Part shown: positions 9,507 through 20,317 of the stretch, piece after piece
How the letters are laid out: every line of letters starts with the position of its first letter
Position numbering within the stretch: the first letter of the stretch is position 1
Source: Streptomyces rishiriensis
Lineage (GTDB): Bacteria > Actinomycetota > Actinomycetes > Streptomycetales > Streptomycetaceae
Assembly: GCF_003112535.1 (NCBI RefSeq)
Contig: NZ_BEWA01000022.1
Coordinates: forward strand, 116,257 to 180,256
Direction of reading: 5' to 3'
Length of the DNA stretch: 64,000 nt
Notes under the pieces: model-generated
Told to the model about the DNA's origin: nothing
What the model saw: the letters and a program-made list of their open reading frames with translations, nothing else
The model's database searches: none
Made by a program: the position numbers and the translations under genes

Positions 9507-12115
9507 CCACCCGGGGGGAGGAGCTGCGGGTGGGGGAGGCCGCCGCGGAAGACGCGCAGGCCGTGGTGGACTCGCTCGCGAGCAGCCTCGACGGCCTGTC
9601 GGGGGGTGCGACAGGTGAGGCGGCCGAGCGGCTCGCGGCCGTCGGGCCGAACGCCGTACGCACGCACCACGTCCGCCTCCTGGCGGTCCTCGGGCGGCAG
9701 TTGCGCAGCGCCCTGCTGATCCTGCTGGCGGTGACGGCCGGGGTCTCGTACTTCTTCGGCGAGCGGACCGGCGCGGTCATCATCGCGGGGATCCTGGTCC
9801 TGAGCGTGGCTCTGGGATTCGTCAACGAGTACCGGGCGGAGAAGGCGGCTCAGGCCCTGCACTCGCGGGTGCGGCACACGGCCGTCGTGGTCCGGGACGG
9901 CGCGGCTGCCGAGGTCGATGTGACCGAGCTGGTGCCGGGCGATGTCGTACGTCTGACGCTGGGGCAACTGGTGCCCGCGGACCTGCGCCTGCTGGAGTGC
10001 ACGGCGTTCGCCTGCGACGAGAGCGTCCTCACCGGGGAGTCCGCCCCCGCCGAGAAGAGCCCGGCGCCGGTCGCCGCGGGGGCGGCCCTGGCCGAGCTGA
10101 CCTCCTGCGCGCTGATGGGGACGGTGGTGCACGGGGGCAGCGCGACCGGAGTGGTGGTCGCCACCGGAGGCCGTGCCGAGTTCGGGCGGATCGCGCTGGG
10201 GCTGGGCGAACGGCAGCCGGAGACCGACTTCCAGGCGGGGCTGCGCCGCTTCTCCATGCTGCTCCTCAAGGTCGCCGCCGCCCTCACCACCGGCATCTTC
10301 GTCATCAACGTCCTGCTCCACCGGCCGCTGCTCGACGCTCTGCTCTTCTCGCTGGCCATCGCGGTGGGCATCACCCCGCAGCTGCTGCCCGCCGTGGTGA
10401 GCACGAGCCTGGCCACCGGCTCACGGCAGCTGGCGCGGCGCAAGGTCCTCGTCAAGCGGCTTGTATGCATCGAGGACCTGGGCGACATGGACGTCCTGGT
10501 CACCGACAAGACCGGCACGCTCACCGAGGGCCGCATCCGTTTCGAGGCGGCCCTCGACCCGGCCGGCGCACTCTCCGACACGGTGCTGAAGCTGGGTCTG
10601 CTGGCCACCGAGGGCGACCTCGACCAGGTGGGCGGGAACGCGCTGGACGTCGCGCTGTGGCAGGCCACGGGCACGCCCCCGGCCGGACACCGCCGGCTCG
10701 CGCTGCTGCCCTTCGACCACGACCGGCAGCTGGGCTCCGCGCTCGTCGAGCGTCCGGACGGCGGCCGTCTACTCATCGCCAAGGGCGCGCCCGAGGCGGT
10801 CCTGGCCCGCTGTGGTGACGTACCGGACAAGGCGGCAGCGGTGCTCCAGGAGCACTTCGCGGCGGGCAGCCGGGTGGTCGCCGTGGCCACCCGGGACGCG
10901 GACGGGCAGGCGTCCCTCACTGCTGCCGACGAGCACCGGCTGCGTCTGGCCGGCTTCCTCGTCTTCCTCGACCCGCCCAAGGCCGGTGCCGCCGCCTCGC
11001 TGCGCCGCCTCGCCGGACTCGGCATCACCGTCAAGATCTGTACGGGCGACAACGCGCTCGTCGCCCAGAAGGTCTGCGCCGACCTCGGTCTGCCGCCCGG
11101 CAGGGCCCTGACCGGCCAGGACATCGGGGAGCTGGACGACGACCAGCTGACCAGGGCGGCCGACACCACCACCGTCTTCGCCCGCGTCTCGCCCCAGGAC
11201 AAGGCACGGGTCGTACGGGTGCTGCGGCGCCGGGGCCGTGACATCGGGTTCCTGGGCGACGGCGTGAACGACGCGCTGGCCCTGCACGCCGCCGACGTGG
11301 GGCTGTCCGTGGACACCGCGACCGACGTGGCCAAGGACGCGGCCGACGTCCTTCTCCTGGAGAAGGACCTCGGCGTACTCGCCGACGGGGTCGCCGAGGG
11401 CCGCCGGATCTTCGCCAACACCATCAAGTACGTCCTGATGGGCACCTCCAGCAACTTCGGCAACATGTTCAGCGCGGCCGGAGCCTCCCTGGTGCTGCCG
11501 TTCCTGCCCATGCTGCCCTCGCAGATCCTGCTCAACAACCTCCTTTACGACGCCGGGCAGTTGACCATCCCCACCGACCACGTCGACCCGGAGCAACTGC
11601 GCGCCCCCTCGCACTGGGACATCGCCTTCATCCGTCGCTTCATGCTCTTCTTCGGGCCCGTCAGCTCCCTCTTCGACTTCCTCACCTTCGCGATCATGAC
11701 CCAGATCTTCCACACCAGCGCCGAACTGTTCCGTTCCGGCTGGTTCGTGGAGTCCCTCGCCACGCAGGCGCTGGTCGTCTTCGCCATCCGCACCCGCCGG
11801 GTGCCGTTCTACCGCAGCCGGCCCAGCCGCCCCCTGCTGTTCAGCGCCATCGGTGTCGTCACCGTCGCCGTCGCGCTGCCGATGTCCCCGCTCGCGGAGC
11901 CGCTCGGTTTCCAGTCCCTGCCGCTCGGACTCCTCCTCACTCTGGCCGTGATGGTCGTGCTCTACCTGGTGCTGATCGAGGGCGCGAAACACGTCTTCTA
12001 CGCCCGCGCCGACGCGCGAGCCGCACATCCGCCGGTACGCCACCGCACCCGCCGGCACCGCATCCAACGGCGGGCCGGCCGCTTCAGCCACCCCGGACCG
12101 CTGCGGCCCCGGTGA
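9488..12115 (+). CDS. mgtA: MgtA-type magnesium-translocating P-type ATPase
   Basis: An 875-residue P-type ATPase. Visible motifs are LTGESAPAEK (actuator domain), DKTGTLTEG with the phosphorylated Asp at about residue 339, and GDGVNDALAL at the hinge. The stretch YVLMGTSSNFGNMFSAAGAS followed by LPSQILLNNLLYD is typical of the MgtA/MgtB branch. It is predicted to import Mg2+ at the plasma membrane using ATP. The ATG at 9488 lies inside the end of the phosphoketolase gene. A basic, His/Arg-rich C-terminal tail follows the last membrane segment. A CorA transporter lies further on at 16047-17120, so the region has two Mg2+-type transporters. Confidence 0.9.
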   Translation: MDLESVTTRGEELRVGEAAAEDAQAVVDSLASSLDGLSGGATGEAAERLAAVGPNAVRTHHVRLLAVLGRQLRSALLILLAVTAGVSYFFGERTGAVIIAGILVLSVALGFVNEYRAEKAAQALHSRVRHTAVVVRDGAAAEVDVTELVPGDVVRLTLGQLVPADLRLLECTAFACDESVLTGESAPAEKSPAPVAAGAALAELTSCALMGTVVHGGSATGVVVATGGRAEFGRIALGLGERQPETDFQAGLRRFSMLLLKVAAALTTGIFVINVLLHRPLLDALLFSLAIAVGITPQLLPAVVSTSLATGSRQLARRKVLVKRLVCIEDLGDMDVLVTDKTGTLTEGRIRFEAALDPAGALSDTVLKLGLLATEGDLDQVGGNALDVALWQATGTPPAGHRRLALLPFDHDRQLGSALVERPDGGRLLIAKGAPEAVLARCGDVPDKAAAVLQEHFAAGSRVVAVATRDADGQASLTAADEHRLRLAGFLVFLDPPKAGAAASLRRLAGLGITVKICTGDNALVAQKVCADLGLPPGRALTGQDIGELDDDQLTRAADTTTVFARVSPQDKARVVRVLRRRGRDIGFLGDGVNDALALHAADVGLSVDTATDVAKDAADVLLLEKDLGVLADGVAEGRRIFANTIKYVLMGTSSNFGNMFSAAGASLVLPFLPMLPSQILLNNLLYDAGQLTIPTDHVDPEQLRAPSHWDIAFIRRFMLFFGPVSSLFDFLTFAIMTQIFHTSAELFRSGWFVESLATQALVVFAIRTRRVPFYRSRPSRPLLFSAIGVVTVAVALPMSPLAEPLGFQSLPLGLLLTLAVMVVLYLVLIEGAKHVFYARADARAAHPPVRHRTRRHRIQRRAGRFSHPGPLRPR

Positions 12116-12190
12116 CACGCTGTCACCGGGACCGTCAGCGGCACCACGCCGCGCCGAGACGATCGCGTCGCCTCGAACGGCGTGGAACGG

Positions 12191-13171
12191 TCAACCGCTC
12201 AGGGCTTCCTCGGCGTCCCGCCGCGTCGGCCAGTTGTCCCGCCGCTCCCGGGCCACCTCAGCACGGCTGCCGGCCCGCTCCCCGGGCGGGGAGACCGACG
12301 GTGCGAGGGCCGGAGAAGGGGCGGCGGGCTCGGGGATCACGACGCTGGTGGACAGCGCGGGGCGCCTGGCGGTCCGGTGCACGCGCCGTCCGGCGGACTC
12401 GTCGCCGGTCTCCCTGCTCTGGTGCTCGAAGAAGCGGAGCATCTCCACGGGGAACGGCATCACGAGAGTGCTGTTCTTCTCGGCGGAGACGTCCACCACG
12501 GTCTGCAGCAGCCGCAGTTGAAGTGCTCCTGGGGTGTCAGCCATCGTCGCGGCGGCGTCGGTCAGCCGCTGGGACGCCTGGAATTCACCGTCGGCCGCGA
12601 TGACCCGCGCGCGGCGTTCCCGCTCGGCTTCGGCCTGCTTGGACATGGAGCGCATCATGGACTCCGGAAGGGCGATGTCCTTGATCTCGACGCGTTCGAT
12701 GCGTAGCCCCCATGGCTCCTCGGTCGGGGCGTCCATCACCTTCTTGAGTTCCGCGTTGATGTGGTCACGGTCGGAGAGCAGCGTGTCCAGGTCGGCCCTT
12801 CCGATGACCGAGCGGAGCGACGTCTGCGCGATCTGGGAGACGGCTGCAGGATAGTTGCGCACGTTCACCAGGGCCTTGACGGGGTCGATGACCTTGAAGT
12901 AGACGACCGCGTCGACGGTGAGCGTCACGTTGTCGGCGGTGATGGACCCCTGTGGCGGGATGCCGAGGACCTCGGTCTGGACGGACACCTTCCGCATCCG
13001 GTCCCCGATCGGCCGGATGACGCGCAGGCCAGGCCCGCGTATGTCCGGCAGCAGCCGTCCGAAGCGGAACACCACGCCCTTCTCGTACTGCTGGACGTTG
13101 CGCACACTCAGGGCGAGCAGGACCAGCCCGGCCCCGGCGCACACCGCCAGCACGGTGATCAGAACACCCAT
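12191..13171 (-). CDS. SPFH/band 7 (stomatin-like) membrane protein
   Basis: A 326-residue protein with one N-terminal membrane helix (about 3-23), then an SPFH domain (VQQYEKGVVFRFGRLLPDIR, VQTEVLGIPPQGSITADNVT, DAVVYFKVIDPVKALVNVRN, QTSLRSVIGRADLDTLLSDR) and a coiled region (KQAEAERERRARVIAADGE). The last ~80 residues are a Pro/Arg/Ser-rich tail longer than usual. Stomatin-like proteins scaffold membrane microdomains and often pair with NfeD proteases; no NfeD partner is seen here. The ATG at 13171 starts just before the membrane helix. It is convergent with the mgtA gene. Confidence 0.88.
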   Translation of the reverse strand: MGVLITVLAVCAGAGLVLLALSVRNVQQYEKGVVFRFGRLLPDIRGPGLRVIRPIGDRMRKVSVQTEVLGIPPQGSITADNVTLTVDAVVYFKVIDPVKALVNVRNYPAAVSQIAQTSLRSVIGRADLDTLLSDRDHINAELKKVMDAPTEEPWGLRIERVEIKDIALPESMMRSMSKQAEAERERRARVIAADGEFQASQRLTDAAATMADTPGALQLRLLQTVVDVSAEKNSTLVMPFPVEMLRFFEHQSRETGDESAGRRVHRTARRPALSTSVVIPEPAAPSPALAPSVSPPGERAGSRAEVARERRDNWPTRRDAEEALSG

Positions 13172-13313
13172 GGTTCTCACTTTCCTTACGTCGATGACGG
13201 TCCCGGGCCCGAGCGGTCCGGGAAGCACATGGCACAGGGAGGGCCCCGGCCTGTCGTCTGAGGTGCGGCCGGGGTCTCGGGCTGCTGATGAGGCTCTGGT
13301 GGGGCGGTCCGGC

Positions 13314-13598
13314 TCAGCCAGGAGAACTCTGCGGTACACCGGTCCGCGCACCGCCGACTGTGGCTCCGGCGGCCGCTGGAGTGCGCACGATCCTCACCCC
13401 GCCGTCGGCGGAGCGGAAGGGCCCAGCACTCGGTGCGGCCGGCCAGTACGCGCGGTTCAGCAGGCCCCGGGTGATCAGTCCCGCCAGCGGATCGGGCACG
13501 TCCGCCGCCGAAAAACCGAGCGGAGCGGAAGGGATCCGGAGTGACGTGGAGGAGGAAGTACGTCCGGGGGTCGGCGTGGGGTGAACGGTCGCAGTCAT
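13314..13598 (-). CDS. Small hypothetical protein
   Basis: A possible 94-residue protein starting at ATG 13598 with an AGGG element about 8 bases upstream. It is Pro/Ser/Thr-rich at the start, then reads PLAGLITRGLLNRAYWPAAP and SADGGVRIVRTPAAAGATVG. No known domain was recognised. It faces the SPFH gene in the same direction. Codon bias is acceptable but not decisive, and it may not be a gene. Confidence 0.4.
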   Translation of the reverse strand: MTATVHPTPTPGRTSSSTSLRIPSAPLGFSAADVPDPLAGLITRGLLNRAYWPAAPSAGPFRSADGGVRIVRTPAAAGATVGGARTGVPQSSPG

Positions 13599-13858
13599 GA
13601 CGCGAACCCTGCTCCGGGCCGACCGGAACCGGCCCGGCGTGCTCAAATCGCCGAAAGTGACAACGACAGGGAAGCCGATGCACGAAGTACCCTCGGTAAC
13701 ACCAGAGTACTCCGTTGACGACCCGAGCGGACTCCCCGTCGGGTGGCGCGGCCGGTCCAGGACCGGGCAACGTGGAGCCGCCCCAGCCGGTCCGGTGACG
13801 ACACCCCCGGGCCCGCACCAGGCGTGCGGCCCCTGGGGTTCTGATCCGACGTCCACCG

Positions 13859-14293
13859 TCAACGGACTGCGACTCCCCCCACGCTGTCCTTCACAACGGT
13901 GGCCGTACTCCGGATGAGCCGTCCGGCCTCCGCGTCCGTTGCGGCGGGCGGCACCACCAGCAGGTCCCACCGGCCGCTGCCGGGCGCCAGCAGGCACACG
14001 GTGGTCGGGGAGCGCTGGGTGGTCGTCCGGCGCAGGCGTACGACCTGGTTGGCGACGAGCAGCCGGCCCGGGAACGGGGACCACACTGCCTCATCCACGG
14101 GGACGCTCGTGACCTGTCCCCAGGCGGGTGGCAGTCCGCCCAGCAGTCTGGGCAGTTCGGACGCCAGATCGGGCGAGTGGGGCCACCAGGCGCCGTCGAC
14201 AGGCCGGGCCATGTGGCCCGTTGCCGGTTGGGACACCAGGCGCAGGCGGAGAGTGGACATCGAGGAGAGCGGGGGCGGTGGGGCGAGTGTCAT
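13859..14293 (-). CDS. DUF5994 family protein (copy 2, intact)
   Basis: A 144-residue DUF5994 protein with the marker RPVDGAWWPHSPDLASELPR near residue 32 and WDLLVVPPAATDAEA near residue 108. The ATG at 14293 follows AGGAG at ideal spacing, which fixes the start. Function unknown. Copies of the family also lie at 222-707 and, damaged, at 15594-15851 and 17117-17655. Confidence 0.75.
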   Translation of the reverse strand: MTLAPPPPLSSMSTLRLRLVSQPATGHMARPVDGAWWPHSPDLASELPRLLGGLPPAWGQVTSVPVDEAVWSPFPGRLLVANQVVRLRRTTTQRSPTTVCLLAPGSGRWDLLVVPPAATDAEAGRLIRSTATVVKDSVGGVAVR

Positions 14294-14309
14294 GGGAACT
14301 CCTGAAGGG

Positions 14310-14950
14310 GATGCGGTCGCTCGGGTTCACACGCGGCGGGCAACGAGCGATGTGGTCCGGGGTGGGCCGGCGCACGTCCCTGACCCGGCCGAGGCGTTCG
14401 GATGGGCGGATCACGGCGGCGGACGGGTCGAGCCGGCCACGGTCGACGCCGTGCCGGGCGCAGGTGGGATCGGCGCGGTAGAGGTTGGGCCCGCTCTCGC
14501 CGGACGAGAGCGGGGCCAGGGGCCACAGGTCGGTGGCGCGGTGGTGGCGACAGGTGTGGAACGGGCGCTGACCGATCACCGACCACATGGCAGAGGGAGT
14601 TCACGCTCCACGTGACGTGATGGAGCAAGGCGATGCGGACAAGTCCCGCCCACAGCAGGACGGTCGGGGCGGACACCCAGCTGCCGCCGATCAGGCGCCC
14701 AGCGGCGAAGGACAGGGCGAGGGCGAGCACACAGGGTCGGGAAGCCCCGGCAACGGCCCGGATGCCACGGTCGGCCAGGCCCGAATGCCACGGTCGGCCA
14801 GCAGGTCGGGAGCGATGGGAGTCCCCGCACGCGAGCGAAGCCGAGCGTGGGGAGGGCCGCCGACCTGGGGCCGTTGCGGAACGACCAGCCGACGTGAGCA
14901 TCCACCAGTCCCCGCAACCGGCCGCACACAGACGTGCCGTAGCGATAGGG
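14310..14950 (-). pseudogene. Fatty-acid (delta-9-type) desaturase remnant
   Basis: Minus-strand fragments in at least three frames reproduce an acyl-CoA desaturase: GLVDAHVGWSF, then LLWAGLVRIALLHHVTWSVN followed by SLCHVVGDR, then a frame change to DLWPLAPLSSGES, ADPTCARHGVDRGRLDPSAA and RLGRVRDVRRP. The last histidine box, normally H-N-x-H-H, reads GPNLYR here, so the di-iron ligands are gone. Both the frameshifts and the lost histidines indicate a dead gene. Confidence 0.7.
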
Positions 14951-15159
14951 AGAGTGCGGGACGGCTGGCGGGGAGCGAGGGATGTGGAGAGACATGCGCG
15001 GTCCTCGACCTCGGTGACGACAGTGCGGCCGGGGTCTTGGGCTGCGCCTCTTCGACATGGGTGTGCAACGGCATCGCCGAGAGCGAATGCGAGTCGCACG
15101 GACGGTGGCTACGGGAGCCAGTTGGGGTGGTGGGGACGTGGCGGTGGGCGGCGGCCCCG

Positions 15160-15456
15160 TCAGGCGGTCTCGCCCTGGTGGGTGCGATCGGCGGCCGATC
15201 TGCTCGAGTCGAGCCAGGAGGCGAGCGGATCGGCGGCACGCGAGGCGTCCAGCGTGAGGTGCAGCCGCGTCCCCGTTCCCGAGGCGCCGGGATAGCTGCG
15301 CTGTTCATCGCCGGCGAACAGCATACGGAGCGCGTCCGCGACGCGTCGGGCCGCTTCGGGGTCCGCGGAGGCCAGGCGGACCTCCACCCGGCCCTGTCCG
15401 CTCGGCTCGTGCTCGGCCTCGGGACGCGGTGGGCGATGCGGGGCTTCGGATGTCAT
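15160..15456 (-). CDS. Small hypothetical protein
   Basis: A 98-residue protein from ATG 15456. The middle reads GQGRVEVRLASADPEAARRV and ADALRMLFAGDEQRSYPG, then TRLHLTLDASRAADPLASWL. It is balanced in composition and looks like a folded alpha/beta protein, but I do not recognise the family. The ribosome-binding site is weak. It sits between decayed desaturase and DUF5994 sequences and could be a survivor of that block. Confidence 0.45.
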   Translation of the reverse strand: MTSEAPHRPPRPEAEHEPSGQGRVEVRLASADPEAARRVADALRMLFAGDEQRSYPGASGTGTRLHLTLDASRAADPLASWLDSSRSAADRTHQGETA

Positions 15457-15593
15457 AGGGCGGAACCTGGCCCGGACCTGAGCGGCCCACGTCTGTCTTG
15501 CGACGAGGACGAGACCGGTCCGGACACCGGCGTACGACATGCCCTCGATCGGCGCGGGCCGTCACTCCAGGGGCGGCCCGGAGACGGGTCCGC

Positions 15594-15851
15594 ATGATGA
15601 CCGCGACCTGCCGGCAGCTCGCACCCGTCGCAGCCCTTCCCGCCCGCCTCGTACTGAAGTCTGACGGCCCCTCCCGTGGACTACTCGACGGCGCCCGGTG
15701 GCCGCGCTCGCGCGTGCTACGCGTACTACCCGCACTGACCGACGCGCAAGCGCGCTCGTCGCCGCGGGCCGGGCCGGACGCGCAGCCTCCAGGGCCGACC
15801 GGCCACTCGATCCGGACGAGACCTGGGAGTACGAGGGCGGTACCCGCGTGA
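15594..15851 (+). pseudogene. DUF5994 remnant (copy 3)
   Basis: From ATG 15594 the plus strand reads LPARLVLKSDGPSRGLLDG followed by ARWPRSRVLRVLPALTDA, matching the N-terminal third of DUF5994 proteins; one Trp of the WWPRS motif is replaced by Arg. After about residue 50 the similarity stops and the sequence becomes Pro/Arg-rich, and no LLVVPP block follows. It is on the opposite strand to copies 2 and 4. Best read as a decayed copy. Confidence 0.5.
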
Positions 15852-16046
15852 CGCCCCCAGCAATATCGGCAAAGGCCGGTGACGTCAGCCGCCTGATCAT
15901 CGGCAGGTGAGACAGCCGTCATGAACGCTCCTCACGACGGTCGGCCGCTGCGCGTGAACGACGAGGAGAGCGACGGGGCCGTAGCCGCTACCGATGACGC
16001 TCCGAGGAGCTGGGCCGAGATGGTGGCGCCTTGCTCGTCGACACGA

Positions 16047-17120
16047 TCAGAGCCAGTCCCCGTGTTTGAAAGCGAAGTACAGCGTCAGAGAGGCAACGAC
16101 GATGACGGCGCTGGAAACGATGAACCCCGACTGGTGTGCGAAGCCGGGGTAGGGAAGGTTCTGTCCGTAGAAGCCGGTGATCGCCGTGGGCACGGCGATG
16201 ATCGCAGCCCAGCTCGTCACCTTCTTCATGATCAGGTTCATCCGGTTCGCCTGCACCGACAGGTTGGTCTCCATCACCGAGGCCACCAGGTCGCGCAGCG
16301 ACTCCGTCCACTCGCCGGCACGCAGCACATGGTCGTACACGTCTCGGTAGTACGGCAGCAAGGGGCTGTCGACGACGTCGAGGTCGGGGCGCATGAGGGC
16401 GTTGACGACCTCCCGCATGGGCAGGACCACACGGCGGAGCCGGACCAGTGATTTCCGCAGGGCGTAGGACTGGCGCTGTACGGTCTGGATCTGCCGGCCG
16501 CCTTCGGCGAAGAGCAGAGCGTCCAGTTCCTCGATACGTTCGTCGAGCTGCCGTACCGCGGCGAAGTGCCCGTCGACGACAAGGTCGAGCAGACCGTGGA
16601 GGAGAAAGGCGACCCCGTGCGCTGCCAGAGCCGGGGTGCGGTCCCAGCGGGCGACCAGCTCGTCGAGGGCGAACTCGGCGTCCTTGCGGACCGTGATCAG
16701 CGCCTGCGGCGTGAGGATGACCGCGAGCTCGCTCATCGTCAGTCCCGCGCCGTCCGGGTCGACGGCGACCGCGTAGACACTGAGGAAGTGATGGGTGCGG
16801 TAGTTGTCGAGTTTCGCCCGCTGTCCCTCGTGCAGCGCGTCCTCGAGAGCCAGTTCGTGCAGACCGAGTTCCTCGCCGACCGCCGTGAACTCGGCGCGGT
16901 CCGGGCGGTACAGGTCCAACCACACGGTGGTGGACGGGTCCTCCAGATGCCGGGAGATGTCCCGGACCGGGAAGTCCTCCTCTGCCAGGGATCCGTCGCG
17001 GTACAGCCGGGTACGGGCCACGTCGCGCACCCTAACGGCACCGGCGGAGCTTCGGCGGACACCACGACCGGGCATCCACTCCGACGGGGGCACCGCCTCG
17101 ACCGCCCTGAGGGACGTCAT
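16047..17120 (-). CDS. corA: CorA-family divalent cation transporter
   Basis: A 357-residue protein with the CorA layout: an N-terminal alpha/beta domain (WLDLYRPDRAEFTAVGEELG, LHELALEDALHEGQRAKLDN), a long helical stalk (about 190-285) and two C-terminal membrane helices. It should mediate Mg2+ (or Co2+/Ni2+) flux as a pentamer. The signature loop after the first membrane helix reads FYGQN rather than the canonical YGMN, a substitution in the selectivity motif. The C-terminus FAFKHGDWL is typical. Its ATG at 17120 overlaps the stop of the frameshifted DUF5994 gene, so the two were probably one operon. Confidence 0.9.
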   Translation of the reverse strand: MTSLRAVEAVPPSEWMPGRGVRRSSAGAVRVRDVARTRLYRDGSLAEEDFPVRDISRHLEDPSTTVWLDLYRPDRAEFTAVGEELGLHELALEDALHEGQRAKLDNYRTHHFLSVYAVAVDPDGAGLTMSELAVILTPQALITVRKDAEFALDELVARWDRTPALAAHGVAFLLHGLLDLVVDGHFAAVRQLDERIEELDALLFAEGGRQIQTVQRQSYALRKSLVRLRRVVLPMREVVNALMRPDLDVVDSPLLPYYRDVYDHVLRAGEWTESLRDLVASVMETNLSVQANRMNLIMKKVTSWAAIIAVPTAITGFYGQNLPYPGFAHQSGFIVSSAVIVVASLTLYFAFKHGDWL

Positions 17121-17655
17121 TCCTCGGGCTCGTGGCGTTCCTCGCCGCTCCGAGGGTCCTCCACGGGGACCGTGTATGCCTGGCGTGTGCCGGTGTCGAT
17201 GAGGATCTGTGCGGCATCGGTGACGTTGCCGGCCCGGACAGCCCTGGCCATCGCGGCACGGGCGGCCGCGGCTGTCGCGTGCGGCGGAACCACGAGAAGG
17301 GAGAAGTGGTCCTGGTCGCCGCGAGTGATCAGGATGGTGTCGTCACCCACCGGAGAGGAGTCGATACGGACGACCTGGTCGTCGATCACCAGGCGCGGGG
17401 GAAGTTCATCCCAAGCGGTGACGTCCAGACCGACGCGCGTGACGGAGCCGAGGTGGACGGTCAGCGCGTGGACGAGGTCGGGCAGCTCAGCACCGATGTC
17501 GCGGGAACGCGGCCACCACACACCGACGCACCGTCGAGGTCGCCTTCCCGGGATCGTGTCGTCTCCAGCCGCAGAAGGACCGTCCCGGGTTTCGGGGCCC
17601 CATGGATCGCGTCCGGCAGAAGACGGGGAGCGCGAGGGATGTCGGATTCGGTCAT
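17117..17655 (-). pseudogene. DUF5994 gene with frameshift (copy 4)
   Basis: The minus-strand ATG at 17655 opens a typical DUF5994 N-terminus (KPGTVLLRLETTRSREGDLD, ending LDGA). The conserved continuation WWPRSRDIGAELPDLVHAL and the later DHFSLLVVPPHATAAAAR lie in a different frame. The join is at about 17515-17525 and would be repaired by a two-base change. Either the gene is broken or the sequence has an indel error. The C-terminal frame ends 4 bases into the corA start, which argues that the intact version was coupled to corA. Confidence 0.65.
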
Positions 17656-18127
17656 GGCTTGTCCGCCTGTCTGCGGGAAACGGTGCCGCCGCCGAACGCG
17701 GGACCTCGTCCTCTCACCGTAAGCCGTGCCCCGCCGCAGCATCTGCGCCGACGGTTCCGGGCCTCGTTGCCGATCGGTGAAATGCCTGCTCACGCACACG
17801 TCCCGGGCCCTCCGCAGCGGCGTAGACTCCAACACCGCCCGCTGGTCATCAGACAGCAGCAACGGCTCCAGCTTCGGGCCCCGACGAGGAACTGGCGCAC
17901 CAGCAGCAGAAGTCACGCAACTACTAACGATTCCTCACGCAATCGCTTCGACCAGGTCTGCCGACGGGATGTCAGCCACCGGTTCCTCGACTACGGCGGT
18001 GCCGTGTGCGGCCATGGCACGGGTCAGCTCGGGGTCCCAGGGAGCCTCGGTGAGCCGGCGGCCGCGGTCTTGGCCGTTCACCGGCGGATGAACCCCGAGC
18101 TTCTCGAGATCCGCGACAGAGTCGAGC
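17656..18127. other. Cluster left-edge spacer
   Basis: About 470 bases between the broken DUF5994 gene and the end of parYR. Apart from the IS630 scrap, a minus-strand frame (about 18120-17935) reads DPELTRAMAAHGTAVVEEPV and looks protein-like, but it has no start of its own and no family I recognise. No convincing terminator follows parYR. Confidence 0.45.
17740..17916 (-). pseudogene. IS630-type transposase N-terminal scrap
   Basis: From 17916 the minus strand reads APVPRRGPKLEPLLLSDDQR followed by AVLESTPLRRARD, matching the start of Streptomyces IS630-family transposases; the match is then lost. It lies about 210 bases from the 3' end of parYR and marks the left edge of the antibiotic cluster. 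Confidence 0.5.
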
Positions 18128-20239
<2,112 letters not shown>

Positions 20240-20317
20240 GCAGTGCTCTCCTGAGTAACAGAGGTAGCGGTGGGGCTTTGGGTCACGCGTCGAGAGGGGC
20301 GGGAGCGGTGTCCGGGG

